A stretch of 28,203 bases of DNA, from NCBI GenBank assembly GCA_005877565.1, contig VBOK01000186.1, positions 1 to 28,203 on the forward strand, read 5' to 3'. This DNA comes from Nitrospirota bacterium. GTDB lineage: Bacteria; Nitrospirota; Nitrospiria; Nitrospirales; NS-4. This document shows positions 15,776-23,349 of this stretch, piece by piece. Below the pieces are notes generated by a model. The model had not been told where the DNA came from, searched no databases, and worked only from the letters and a program-made list of their open reading frames with translations. Numbering within the stretch: the first letter of the stretch is position 1; each line of letters starts with the position of its first letter. The translations under genes were made by a program, and so were the position numbers.

Positions 15776-17439
15776 CACCGTGTCTCCTGCGCGACGGTTC
15801 CGGTAATCGGGAGCGTCAATTTCACACACGTGCCCTTGCCCAGCACGCTCTCCACCAGCACACTGCCCTTGTGCTCATCCATAATCCGGTGCACCAACGA
15901 GAGCCCAAGGCCAGTACCGCCTTCTTTCGTCGTAAAGAACGGGTAAAAGATCTTGTGCAGGTGCTCCTCCGGGATGCCCGGGCCGGTGTCTTCAAACACG
16001 ATTTCGACGGACTCGCCTTCCGTCTCGCCGACACGTGGGGCCACCCGTCGGGTCGCCACCGTTAAGGTGCCCCCGTCAGCCATCGCCTGGCAGGCGTTCA
16101 ACCCGAGGTTCCAGCACACCTGGCGCATCTGGTCCGGATCCACCATCGCGACGACGCTGTCGAGCGCCAAGCGCCGGACGAAGCGGATCTGGCCGGCGTA
16201 TTCGAGCGTCTGCCCAAGCAGCTGGATCGTGTCTTGGACCAACTCATTGAGGTCACACTGTTTGAGGTTCAGCGGGCGCGGGCGCGCGTACTGCAGGAAG
16301 TCCGACACGATTCCGTTCAGCCGCTCGGTCTCGCGCAGCGCGAGGTCCAGCAACGGCCGGTTGACGTCGGTCGTGTACAGATCTTTCCGCATCACTTGGA
16401 TGGCGCCGGAGAGCGCCGCCAGGGGATTGCGGATCTCGTGGGCAAGGCCAGCTGACAGCTCGCCGATCGTCGCGAGCCACTGTTTACGCCGCACGACCTC
16501 CTCCATCTTCTTGAGAGGCGTGATGTCCTGAAAGACGCCCACGAGCCCGGCGCTCCGTCCTCGAGCCTGGAGGGGTGCAAGGCTCATCGCCAGGATGAGC
16601 CGTGTTCCGTCCTTGCGGCGCCCCACTTCTTCCAGGCGATGCGACAGGCCGGCCGGCAGGATCCCGCTCTGGCCGGTCGGAGCCGGCCAGGCGAAGACCT
16701 CCCACCAGAACCGTCCCCGGATCTCCGCCTGGCTATACCCCATGATCTCCTCGGCACGCCGGTTGAATGACGTGAGGCGTCCTTCAGGGTCGGTGGTGAA
16801 GAGCCCGCTGTCGATGCTCTCCAAGACGAACTGGTGGAACTCCTGCAAGCCAGTGAGGTCGCGATCCTTCTCCTCCAGGCGCTCACCAGTGCTTCTCAGC
16901 TTTTCCGCCAGGGTGCCGCTCAGGTACCCGACCATGATGAACCCGAGGAGGTTCAGCGACAGGTTGTAGAAGATCTCGGTGACCAGAAGCTCCGTCCGCG
17001 GCAGCCAGTCAAAGAGCGTGATCTGATAGGTGGAACGGTAGTACTGCAGATCCACGATGGCCCCATAGAAGATGCTGGCGATCGAGGCCACCGCCAGTCC
17101 GCCCTTACGGGACAACAGCGCACTGGCGGTGGTAATTGACAGGATGAAGAGCAGCGAGAAGGGGCTTTCCACGCCCCCGGTGATGGCCACCAGGACGGTT
17201 TCGAACACGATATCCATGCCGATCTGCAGGTACGCGAATGGGACGAGCCACTCGATTCGATTGACGAGGAGGCCGTAGAGGATCGTAAGGAGGTAGGTCG
17301 CGACGATCAGGCCATAGTAGGCGGGAATGGCCTGTGTGCTCTTACCGATCTGAAGATAGATCAGCACCCCCAGGGTGAGAGTGACGACGGCGACCCTGAT
17401 GCCCATGAGCCATTTGAGCTTGTCCCGCAGGGCCTCCAT
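15775..17439 (-). CDS. pilS: Membrane sensor histidine kinase, PilS-like
   Basis: The 554-residue protein has about six hydrophobic segments within residues 10-175, a short coiled linker, a PAS domain (about 203-310), and a kinase core. His334 in LSAGLAHEIRNPLAALSG is the phosphorylation site, with Asn448 in the N box, DTGPGI at 484-489, and GGTGLGLSLVHRI from 507. Six membrane helices plus PAS match PilS, which senses inner-membrane pilin and controls PilR. The ATG has no strong ribosome binding site. It starts 26 bases after pilC and its stop overlaps the pilR start. Confidence 0.9.
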   Translation of the reverse strand: MEALRDKLKWLMGIRVAVVTLTLGVLIYLQIGKSTQAIPAYYGLIVATYLLTILYGLLVNRIEWLVPFAYLQIGMDIVFETVLVAITGGVESPFSLLFILSITTASALLSRKGGLAVASIASIFYGAIVDLQYYRSTYQITLFDWLPRTELLVTEIFYNLSLNLLGFIMVGYLSGTLAEKLRSTGERLEEKDRDLTGLQEFHQFVLESIDSGLFTTDPEGRLTSFNRRAEEIMGYSQAEIRGRFWWEVFAWPAPTGQSGILPAGLSHRLEEVGRRKDGTRLILAMSLAPLQARGRSAGLVGVFQDITPLKKMEEVVRRKQWLATIGELSAGLAHEIRNPLAALSGAIQVMRKDLYTTDVNRPLLDLALRETERLNGIVSDFLQYARPRPLNLKQCDLNELVQDTIQLLGQTLEYAGQIRFVRRLALDSVVAMVDPDQMRQVCWNLGLNACQAMADGGTLTVATRRVAPRVGETEGESVEIVFEDTGPGIPEEHLHKIFYPFFTTKEGGTGLGLSLVHRIMDEHKGSVLVESVLGKGTCVKLTLPITGTVAQETR

Positions 17440-17465
17440 ACATTTCGTGAAGCCGCACTCGCACC

Positions 17466-18671
17466 CTAGCCGACAACCGACGCCATCTTGAAGATGGGGA
17501 GATACATCGCGATGACGATGAACCCGATGACGGTCCCCAGGAACACCATCAACGCGGGCTCCAGGAGTGAGGTCAAGGCCGTGACCGCCGCGTCCACTTC
17601 ATCGTCGTAGAAATCCGCGATCTTCCCGAGCATCGCGTCCAGTGCCCCTGTGGCCTCGCCGACATTGATCATCTGGACGACCATCGGGGGAAAGACCCCG
17701 GTCTTGCCGAGTGGCTCGGACAGCGTTTTCCCCTCGCCCACGCTCTGCCGCGCTTCCAGAATCGCGTTCTCCACGATCTTGTTCCCCGCGATCCGCGCGA
17801 CGATTTCGAGCCCTTCCATGATCGGCACGCCGCTCTGCAGCAGCGTCCCGAAGGTGCGCGTGAACTGCGCCACCGCGATCTTCCGGATCAGATCGCCCAT
17901 CACCGGCAGCTTGAGCGTGAGCGCATCAATCCTCAGCTTGCCTCCGGGGGTGGCGTAGTATCTCTTCAGCCCATACAGGCCCACCCCCGCAGCGATGACC
18001 ATGAAGATGATGTACTTCTGCATGAAGTCGCTGATGCCAATCACGAGCAGGGTCGGAGCCGGAAGCACCCCGCCGAAGTCCGTGAACATCTTTGCGAAGA
18101 TCGGGATGACCCAGACCATCAGGACCGACACCACGAGGATGGCCACGCCGACGATGGCAGCGGGGTAGACCATGGCGGACTTGATCTGGGCCTTCAGTTT
18201 CGCGGCCTTCTCCAACTGGGCTGCCAGACGCTGGAGGGTAACGTCGAGCGCGCCACCTATCTCGCCTGCCTGCACCATATTGCAGTAGAGGTTGCTGAAG
18301 GTCTTGGGATGCCTCTTCAGCGCGTCGGCGTAGGTCGTCCCGGATTCGACGTCCATCTTGATCTCGCCGATCAGCTTGCCGAAGGTCTTGTTATCGCTCT
18401 GCGTGGCGAGGATCTCGAGGCATTGCACCAGCGGAAGCCCGGCGTTGATCATGGTCGCAAACTGCCGGGTGAAGATGACAAGGTCCTTGTCGGTGATCTT
18501 CTGCTTCTTCTCGCCGAAGAGGCCCTTGGCCTTCTTCTTCTCCTCGATGCTTTTGACAGTGATACCCTGGGAACGTAACTGCTCGATCGCCATTTCACGG
18601 GTATCAGCATTGATCTCCGCGGTGACGGACTTCCCCCCTCGGGCTGTCCCGGCGTATGCAAAGACAGGCAT
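17466..18671 (-). CDS. pilC: Type IV pilus inner-membrane platform protein
   Basis: The 401-residue protein contains two T2SSF/GspF domains (about residues 70-190 and 270-395) and hydrophobic segments near 168-192, 215-240 and 370-395. It begins MPVFAYAGTARGGKSVTAEI. Recognisable pieces are FTRQFATMINAGLPLVQCLE and MVQMINVGEATGALDAML. PilC is the platform on which the PilB ATPase drives pilus assembly. The ATG has GAGGTG about 5 bases upstream. It follows pilB by 35 bases with no pilT gene between them, unlike many pilB-pilT-pilC clusters. Confidence 0.94.
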   Translation of the reverse strand: MPVFAYAGTARGGKSVTAEINADTREMAIEQLRSQGITVKSIEEKKKAKGLFGEKKQKITDKDLVIFTRQFATMINAGLPLVQCLEILATQSDNKTFGKLIGEIKMDVESGTTYADALKRHPKTFSNLYCNMVQAGEIGGALDVTLQRLAAQLEKAAKLKAQIKSAMVYPAAIVGVAILVVSVLMVWVIPIFAKMFTDFGGVLPAPTLLVIGISDFMQKYIIFMVIAAGVGLYGLKRYYATPGGKLRIDALTLKLPVMGDLIRKIAVAQFTRTFGTLLQSGVPIMEGLEIVARIAGNKIVENAILEARQSVGEGKTLSEPLGKTGVFPPMVVQMINVGEATGALDAMLGKIADFYDDEVDAAVTALTSLLEPALMVFLGTVIGFIVIAMYLPIFKMASVVG

Positions 18672-18706
18672 GCAGTCACCTCATGTAGTCAGTTATGGCC
18701 TCGGAC

Positions 18707-20545
18707 CTACTCGGCGATCGAAACGCCCTCGATTTCCTTCAGTGTCGTGATCCCCTGGCAGACCTTGGTGATCCCGCTCGTGCGGATCGTCTTGACGCCC
18801 TGCTCGATCGTCATCTTCCTGAGTTCATCCGTTGACGCCCCGCGGAGGATAGCGAGCCGTATATCCTCTGAGACAGGCATGATCTGGTAGAGGGCGAGGC
18901 GCCCCTTGTACCCTTTATTGTTGCAGGTTGCGCAGCCCTTTCCCTTCATGGGGGTCATGTTCGCGAATTCCTCTTCATTCGTTTTGCTGGCGCCTGCCAT
19001 TCTCAAGATTTCCGGAGTCACCGTGGGGTCTGGTACCTTGCAGTCCTTGCAGATGCTCCGGCAGAGACGCTGAGCGATGACCAGGATGACGGAGGAAGCG
19101 ACCAGGAACGGCTCGATGCCCATGTTGAGGAGCCGGTTGATGGTGGACGGCGCATCGTTGGTGTGGACTGAGGCTAAAACCAAGTGGCCGGTCATGGCGG
19201 CCTTGATCGCGATCTCGCCCGTCTCGAAGTCCCGGATCTCACCGATCAGGATGATGTCAGGGTCCTGCCGGAGGAAGGACTTCAGGCACGCCGCAAAGGT
19301 CAGCCCGATGTCCGGCTGGACCAGCACTTGGTTAATCCCCATGAAGTTGAATTCAACCGGGTCCTCGGCCGTCGAAATGTTCACGTCCGGAGTGTTGAGG
19401 GCCTGCAGGCAGGAGTAGAGGGTCGTGGTCTTCCCGCTCCCGGTTGGGCCGGTGACGAGGATCATCCCATACGGCATTGCCAGGGCGGCATTGATGTCGG
19501 CTCCCTGTTTCTTATCAAAACCGAGCTTGTCCTTGTCCACCTGGATGTTGGCCTTGTCCAAGAGACGGAGAACGGCCTTCTCGCCGAACAGAGTGGGCAA
19601 GACCGATACGCGGAAGTCAATGTCGCGCTTGGGACCAAGTTTCAGCTTGATGCGTCCGTCCTGCGGGAGCCGCCGCTCGGCGATGTCCAGCTTCGCCATG
19701 ATCTTGATGCGGGAAATGAGGGAATTCTTGACCTTCAAGGGCAGGTTCATGACCGTCTGCAGATCGCCGTCGATCCGGTACCGGATCCGGAACACGGTCT
19801 CATACGGCTCGACGTGGATGTCGCTGGCTCCTACCTTCATGGCGTTGACCATGATCCCGTTGACCAGCTTGATGATCGGGGCTTCGACCTCGGTGATCAT
19901 GCCCAGGTCCTGGTCGGTCTCCGCCACTTCGACTGAGTCAAGCACATCGCCCACGGTCTTGTCGAAATCCTCGACGTCCACAATGGGCCCTGCGTCCGCA
20001 TTGCCGAGATCGGCCAACTCATCCGCTGCACCGCCTTCAGGGATCGTGTAGTCCTTCGCCTGCAGGATGGCGGCAGAGGCCTGGGCCGCTCCACCTGTGA
20101 CGCCAGCCCCGTAGTATTTCTTGATCGCCTCGATGAGCGCCGACTCAGAAGCGATCACAGGCTCGATCGTGTAGTTCGTGCGGAACTTGAGGTCGTCCAA
20201 GGCCACCATGTTCGTGGGGTCCAGCATTGCCACGGTCACGGTAGCCCCAACCCGCCTCAACGGCAGCACCATGTGCTTCTTGACCAGTTCCAGCGGCACG
20301 AGCTTGATGATAGCGGGATCGATGTGCTGGTACATCTTCAGATCCACGGCGGGCACCCGAAACTGCTGGGAGAGGAACTGGAGGAGCTTCTCCTCTGGAA
20401 TGTAGCCCATCTTGACCAGCGTGCTGCCGAGCCGGGTGGAGCCTTTGGACTGCTTCATGGCCGCCAGTGCCTCATTGAGCTGCTTCTCAGTGATGAGGTT
20501 AGCGGTAATGAGCAACTTGCCCAATTTGTCAGTAACGGGAGGCAT
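18707..20545 (-). CDS. pilB: Type IV pilus assembly ATPase
   Basis: The 612-residue protein has an N-terminal MshEN-type domain (about 1-145), an acidic linker, and a GspE-type secretion ATPase. Walker A is GPTGSGKT (366-373), Walker B is ILIGEIRD (432-439), and the His box is LASVHTNDAPSTINRLLNMG. Cysteine pairs at 499/502 and 538/541 form the zinc site of extension ATPases. This separates it from the retraction ATPase PilT, which is shorter and lacks both the N-domain and the zinc cysteines. It powers pilin polymerisation. The ribosome binding site is weak. It heads the pil transcript behind the promoter at 20610-20638. Confidence 0.95.
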   Translation of the reverse strand: MPPVTDKLGKLLITANLITEKQLNEALAAMKQSKGSTRLGSTLVKMGYIPEEKLLQFLSQQFRVPAVDLKMYQHIDPAIIKLVPLELVKKHMVLPLRRVGATVTVAMLDPTNMVALDDLKFRTNYTIEPVIASESALIEAIKKYYGAGVTGGAAQASAAILQAKDYTIPEGGAADELADLGNADAGPIVDVEDFDKTVGDVLDSVEVAETDQDLGMITEVEAPIIKLVNGIMVNAMKVGASDIHVEPYETVFRIRYRIDGDLQTVMNLPLKVKNSLISRIKIMAKLDIAERRLPQDGRIKLKLGPKRDIDFRVSVLPTLFGEKAVLRLLDKANIQVDKDKLGFDKKQGADINAALAMPYGMILVTGPTGSGKTTTLYSCLQALNTPDVNISTAEDPVEFNFMGINQVLVQPDIGLTFAACLKSFLRQDPDIILIGEIRDFETGEIAIKAAMTGHLVLASVHTNDAPSTINRLLNMGIEPFLVASSVILVIAQRLCRSICKDCKVPDPTVTPEILRMAGASKTNEEEFANMTPMKGKGCATCNNKGYKGRLALYQIMPVSEDIRLAILRGASTDELRKMTIEQGVKTIRTSGITKVCQGITTLKEIEGVSIAE

Positions 20546-20609
20546 CGTTTGGCTTCACCAGATGACAAAAGTTGTCCGGGAATAAAAACACGCGAAACAT
20601 TAGGGAAAG

Positions 20610-20638
20610 AGTGTACTGCGTTATGGGGGTCTTGTCAA
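20610..20638 (-). promoter_or_regulatory. Sigma70-type promoter for pilB-pilC-pilS-pilR-ispE
   Basis: On the minus strand TTGACA (20633-20638) is followed after exactly 17 bases by TACACT (20610-20615), a strong match in hexamers and spacing. Transcription would start near 20603, about 58 bases before the pilB ATG. It lies in the 152-base gap between pgsA and pilB. Confidence 0.65.
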
Positions 20639-20661
20639 CGAACATCCATCCCGACCTCCGG

Positions 20662-20694
20662 AAAAGTCCTGAAATGTCTCACGGCCCGCAGGAC
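20662..20694 (-). terminator. Possible weak intrinsic terminator after pgsA
   Basis: On the minus strand GTCCTG (20689-20694) and CAGGAC (20666-20671) form a perfect 6-bp stem with a 17-base loop, followed at once by TTTT (20662-20665). It begins 3 bases after the pgsA stop codon and lies before the pilB promoter. The long loop and short T-run make it a weak candidate. Confidence 0.4.
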
Positions 20695-20697
20695 ACG

Positions 20698-21234
20698 TCA
20701 GACCAAGTCCGGATGATAGGCGCGGATGCCCCGATAGACATAGTGGAGACCAGAAATGACCGTCAGTGTCAGCATGAGCGCGAGCAGCGGCATTAACTGG
20801 TGCACGTCTTTCTGGAACGCGATCAGCACCAGTGCCAGCACGAGATAGGAGAGCTGGGCCAGCGTCGTTCCCTTGCCGAGCGCCGTTGGGGCCACCTCAA
20901 TCGGCGTCTGGGTCATATGCAGCAGCAGCGTGCCGGCCACAATGATGAGGTCCCGGCTGACCACCATGATCGCCACCCACCCCGGCACAAGATGCAGAAT
21001 CGACAAGGTGACGAAGGACGAGGTGAGAAGGAGCTTGTCAGCCAGCGGGTCCAGATATGCGCCAAGCTTCGTGCGCTGATTCGCCATCCGGGCAATGACC
21101 CCGTCCAGAATGTCCGTGACGCCGGCGATCAGGATCGTCCACAGCGCCCACATGTAATGTCCATAGGTGAGGAACCCGATAAAGAATGGAATGAGGAGGA
21201 TGCGGAGGACCGTCAGGGCATTAGGGAGATTCAT
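20698..21234 (-). CDS. pgsA: CDP-diacylglycerol--glycerol-3-phosphate 3-phosphatidyltransferase
   Basis: The 178-residue membrane protein begins MNLPNALTVLRILLIPFF and has the full CDP-alcohol phosphatidyltransferase motif D-x2-D-G-x2-A-R-x8-G-x3-D-x3-D (Asp41, Asp44, Gly45, Ala48, Arg49, Gly58, Asp62, Asp66). Several hydrophobic segments follow, ending GLHYVYRGIRAYHPDLV. It makes phosphatidylglycerol phosphate from CDP-diacylglycerol and glycerol 3-phosphate. ATG 21234 follows AGGA; an in-frame GTG at 21258 would add eight residues without resemblance to the family. The N-terminus fits PgsA better than other CDP-alcohol transferases. It is transcribed away from the sulfur cluster. Confidence 0.92.
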   Translation of the reverse strand: MNLPNALTVLRILLIPFFIGFLTYGHYMWALWTILIAGVTDILDGVIARMANQRTKLGAYLDPLADKLLLTSSFVTLSILHLVPGWVAIMVVSRDLIIVAGTLLLHMTQTPIEVAPTALGKGTTLAQLSYLVLALVLIAFQKDVHQLMPLLALMLTLTVISGLHYVYRGIRAYHPDLV

Positions 21235-21273
21235 GGGTTCCTGGGAAGTGAGCCGCACACGTGAAGTGAGTGG

Positions 21274-21302
21274 ATTCTAGGAGAGGCCATAGGCGAAGTC
21301 AA
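21274..21302 (-). promoter_or_regulatory. Sigma70-type promoter for pgsA
   Basis: On the minus strand TTGACT (21297-21302) is followed after 17 bases by TAGAAT (21274-21279). Both hexamers match five of six consensus bases. Transcription would start about 30 bases before the pgsA ATG. It lies back to back with the promoter of the sulfur operon. Confidence 0.65.
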
Positions 21303-21308
21303 CCGCAG

Positions 21309-21328
21309 GGAATGCTCAGCCGCATTCC
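21309..21328. promoter_or_regulatory. Inverted repeat between divergent promoters, candidate operator
   Basis: GGAATGC (21309-21315) and GCATTCC (21322-21328) form a perfect 7-6-7 dyad; extended outwards to 9 bases per arm it has one mismatch. Its right end touches the -35 box (21329-21334) of the plus-strand promoter, and its left end is 7 bases from the -35 of the pgsA promoter. The position is typical of a dimeric repressor or activator site. No regulator gene for it is seen in the window. Confidence 0.55.
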
Positions 21329-21358
21329 TTGACAAGCGCCGTAAGGCTTCGTTAAAGT
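21329..21358 (+). promoter_or_regulatory. Sigma70-type promoter for the sulfur-transfer operon
   Basis: TTGACA (21329-21334) is followed after 18 bases by TAAAGT (21353-21358). Transcription would begin near 21365, leaving a leader of about 35 bases before the ThiS-like gene. The -35 directly abuts the 7-6-7 dyad. Confidence 0.55.
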
Positions 21359-21400
21359 GGCCATTCTAGATGATTTTCCGCTGTAAAGGTGCGGGCACTG

Positions 21401-21601
21401 ATGCAGGTCACGATCAACGGCAAGACCGAGGAGGTGTCGGGTAGCACCGTCTTGGATCTTCTGAAAGCCAAGGACGTCAGCCCTCAGATGGTGGCCGTGG
21501 AACTCAACTCGAAGATGCTGGACCGTGATAAACTCGGTAGCACAGTCGTGAAGGACGGCGACGCGATCGAACTTCTGTTCTACATGGGCGGGGGCGCCTA
21601 G
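21401..21601 (+). CDS. ThiS-like sulfur carrier protein with C-terminal Ala cap (HcyS-like)
   Basis: This 66-residue beta-grasp protein begins MQVTINGKTEEVSGSTVLDL and has the ThiS-type segment VKDGDAIELLFYMGGGA. Working ThiS/MoaD carriers end in exactly Gly-Gly, which an E1 adenylates and sulfide turns into a thiocarboxylate. Here an Ala follows the glycines, so trimming would be needed first. That matches what I remember of HcyS-Ala in Wolinella, which a JAMM protease (HcyD) processes; a JAMM gene lies at the end of this operon. ATG 21401 is chosen over GTG 21389 because AAAGG overlaps the latter. The stop TAG is followed directly by the GTG of the cysteine synthase gene. Thiamine synthesis is an alternative role, but no thi gene is nearby. 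Confidence 0.85.
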   Translation: MQVTINGKTEEVSGSTVLDLLKAKDVSPQMVAVELNSKMLDRDKLGSTVVKDGDAIELLFYMGGGA

Positions 21602-22528
21602 GTGCTCCGCGCCGCGCACTCCATCACCGAGTTCATCGGGCGCACTCCCCTGGTCCGGCTCAATCGCCTGTCCCAGGAGGGAGCCGCCACCATCTACGCC
21701 AAGGCCGAGCACTTCAACCCAGGCGGCTCGGTCAAAGACCGCATCTGCCTCAACATGATCGACGAGGCGGAGCGGCAGGGCCGGCTGAAGCCCGGCGCCA
21801 CCCTCGTCGAGCCGACCAGCGGCAACACGGGCATCGGTCTGGCACTGATCTCCGCCGTGCGCGGCTACAAGCTCATCCTCGTCATGCCGGAAAGCATGAG
21901 CATGGAGCGCGCGAGCCTGCTGTCGTCCTACGGCGCGCAGCTCGTGCTCACGGCGGCCTGGGAAGGGATGAAAGGCTCCATCAAGGAAGCCGAGAGCCTC
22001 GTCGCCGCGAACCCGGACTATTTCATGCCGGACCAGTTCTCGAATCCCGCGAACCCCACCATGCACCGGAAGACGACGGCGCTGGAGATCTGGGAGGCAA
22101 TGGACGGCCGGATCGACGCCTTCGTCGCGGCGGTCGGCACCGGCGGCACGATCACGGGGTGCGGCGAGGCCTTCAAGGAACGGAACCCAAAGGTCAAGGT
22201 CATTGCAGTGGAGCCGGCCGGCTCGCCCGTCTTGTCGGGGGGCGACCCGGGCCCGCACCGGATCCAGGGGATCGGCGCGGGGTTCATCCCCAAGGTCCTG
22301 AACCGCGCGATCCTGGATGGTGTGCTCACCGTGACGGACGACGAGGCGTATCAGATGTCTAAGCTGCTGGCCAAGAAGGAAGGGCTCCTGGTCGGCATCT
22401 CGTCGGGGGCCAACGTCGCCGCTGCCCAGAAAGTCGCAGCGGAGCTCGGGCCCGGCAAGAACGTGGTCACGGTGCTCTGCGACACAGGTGAGCGCTACAT
22501 TAGTATTGAGAAATACTTTAACATTTAA
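21602..22528 (+). CDS. Cysteine synthase-family PLP enzyme
   Basis: The 308-residue protein has the fold-type II hallmarks of CysK/CysM: NPGGSVKDR with the PLP Lys45, EPTSGNTGIGLA (72-77 binds the substrate), GTGGTITG that holds the PLP phosphate, and SSGANVAAA. It should replace the leaving group of O-acetylserine or O-phosphoserine with sulfur to make cysteine. Start GTG 21602 follows the carrier stop codon with no gap and has a G-rich tract 7 bases upstream, so synthesis is tightly coupled to that of the ThiS-like carrier. This suggests the sulfur donor may be the carrier thiocarboxylate, as with CysM and CysO in Mycobacterium, rather than free sulfide. I cannot decide acetyl- versus phosphoserine from motifs alone. 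Confidence 0.9.
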   Translation: MLRAAHSITEFIGRTPLVRLNRLSQEGAATIYAKAEHFNPGGSVKDRICLNMIDEAERQGRLKPGATLVEPTSGNTGIGLALISAVRGYKLILVMPESMSMERASLLSSYGAQLVLTAAWEGMKGSIKEAESLVAANPDYFMPDQFSNPANPTMHRKTTALEIWEAMDGRIDAFVAAVGTGGTITGCGEAFKERNPKVKVIAVEPAGSPVLSGGDPGPHRIQGIGAGFIPKVLNRAILDGVLTVTDDEAYQMSKLLAKKEGLLVGISSGANVAAAQKVAAELGPGKNVVTVLCDTGERYISIEKYFNI

Positions 22529-22530
22529 CC

Positions 22531-23349
22531 ATGCCATTCATTCCAGATTCCGAAGAACAGGTCACCCGCTACAGCCGGCACATCCTCCTGCCTGAGGTCG
22601 GCGGCAAGGGCCAGCAGAAGATCGGGCAGGCCAAGGTCCTCCTCGTGGGCGCCGGCGGCTTGGGGTCTCCTGCCGCATTCTACTTAGCCGCGGCAGGCGT
22701 AGGCACGGTCGGCCTGATCGACAGCGACGCCGTGGACCTCTCCAACCTCCAGCGCCAGATCATTCACCAGACGCCCGACATCGGCCGGCCCAAGGTGGCC
22801 TCCGCCAAGGCCAAAATCCTCGCCCTCAACCCCAGCGTCGCGGTCGAGACCTATGACATGCGCCTGACGGCGGAGAATGCCCTGGACCTCATCAGCCGCT
22901 ACGACATCGTCGTGGACGGCGTGGACACCTTCCCCGCCAAGTTCCTGATCAACGACGCCTGCTTCTTTGCACGCAAGCCGCTGGTGCACGGGGGGATCCT
23001 CCGGTTCGACGGGCGGGTGTTCACCATTCTGCCTGGGCAGAGCGCCTGCCTGCGCTGCATCTTCAAGCAACCGCCGCCGCCCGGCGCGGTGGCCAGTTGC
23101 CAGGAAGCCGGCGTGATCGGCGCGCTGGCTGGAGTGATCGGGACCATCCAGGCGACCGAAGTCCTCAAGCTGATCCTGGGCAAGGGAAGCCTCCTCACCA
23201 ACAGGCTGCTGGATTACGACGCGCGCGAGACCCGGTTCCGCGTAATCAAGGTGGCCAAGAACCCGCGGTGCCCGCTCTGCGGCGAGCGCCCGGAGATCAC
23301 CCGGCTCGTCGAGCATGAGCCGGAGGTCTGCGCGGTCAGGACCGCGTGA
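22531..23349 (+). CDS. MoeB/ThiF-family E1-like carrier-activating enzyme (copy 1)
   Basis: The 272-residue protein has the nucleotide-binding motif GAGGLGSP (40-47), DLSNLQRQ with the catalytic Arg, VDGVDTF, and two zinc Cys pairs (173/176 and 247/250). It also has Cys190 in SCQEAGVIG, the conserved reactive Cys. There is no C-terminal rhodanese domain. It should adenylate the C-terminal Gly of a ubiquitin-like carrier so that sulfide or a persulfide can form a thiocarboxylate. It starts 2 bases after the cysteine synthase gene and overlaps or abuts the threonine-synthase-like gene, so it probably serves the ThiS-like carrier. A second copy lies at 25248-26051. Confidence 0.93.
   Translation: MPFIPDSEEQVTRYSRHILLPEVGGKGQQKIGQAKVLLVGAGGLGSPAAFYLAAAGVGTVGLIDSDAVDLSNLQRQIIHQTPDIGRPKVASAKAKILALNPSVAVETYDMRLTAENALDLISRYDIVVDGVDTFPAKFLINDACFFARKPLVHGGILRFDGRVFTILPGQSACLRCIFKQPPPPGAVASCQEAGVIGALAGVIGTIQATEVLKLILGKGSLLTNRLLDYDARETRFRVIKVAKNPRCPLCGERPEITRLVEHEPEVCAVRTA

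Noticed and set aside
21401..21601. Assignment of the ThiS-like gene to thiamine synthesis
   Set aside because: No thiG, thiC, thiE or thiO nearby, and the C-terminal Ala cap with a JAMM gene in the operon fits HcyS-type carriers better.
21299..22537. 412-codon minus-strand open frame opposite the ThiS-like and cysteine synthase genes
   Set aside because: Complement of real coding sequence; it would also cross the divergent promoter region.
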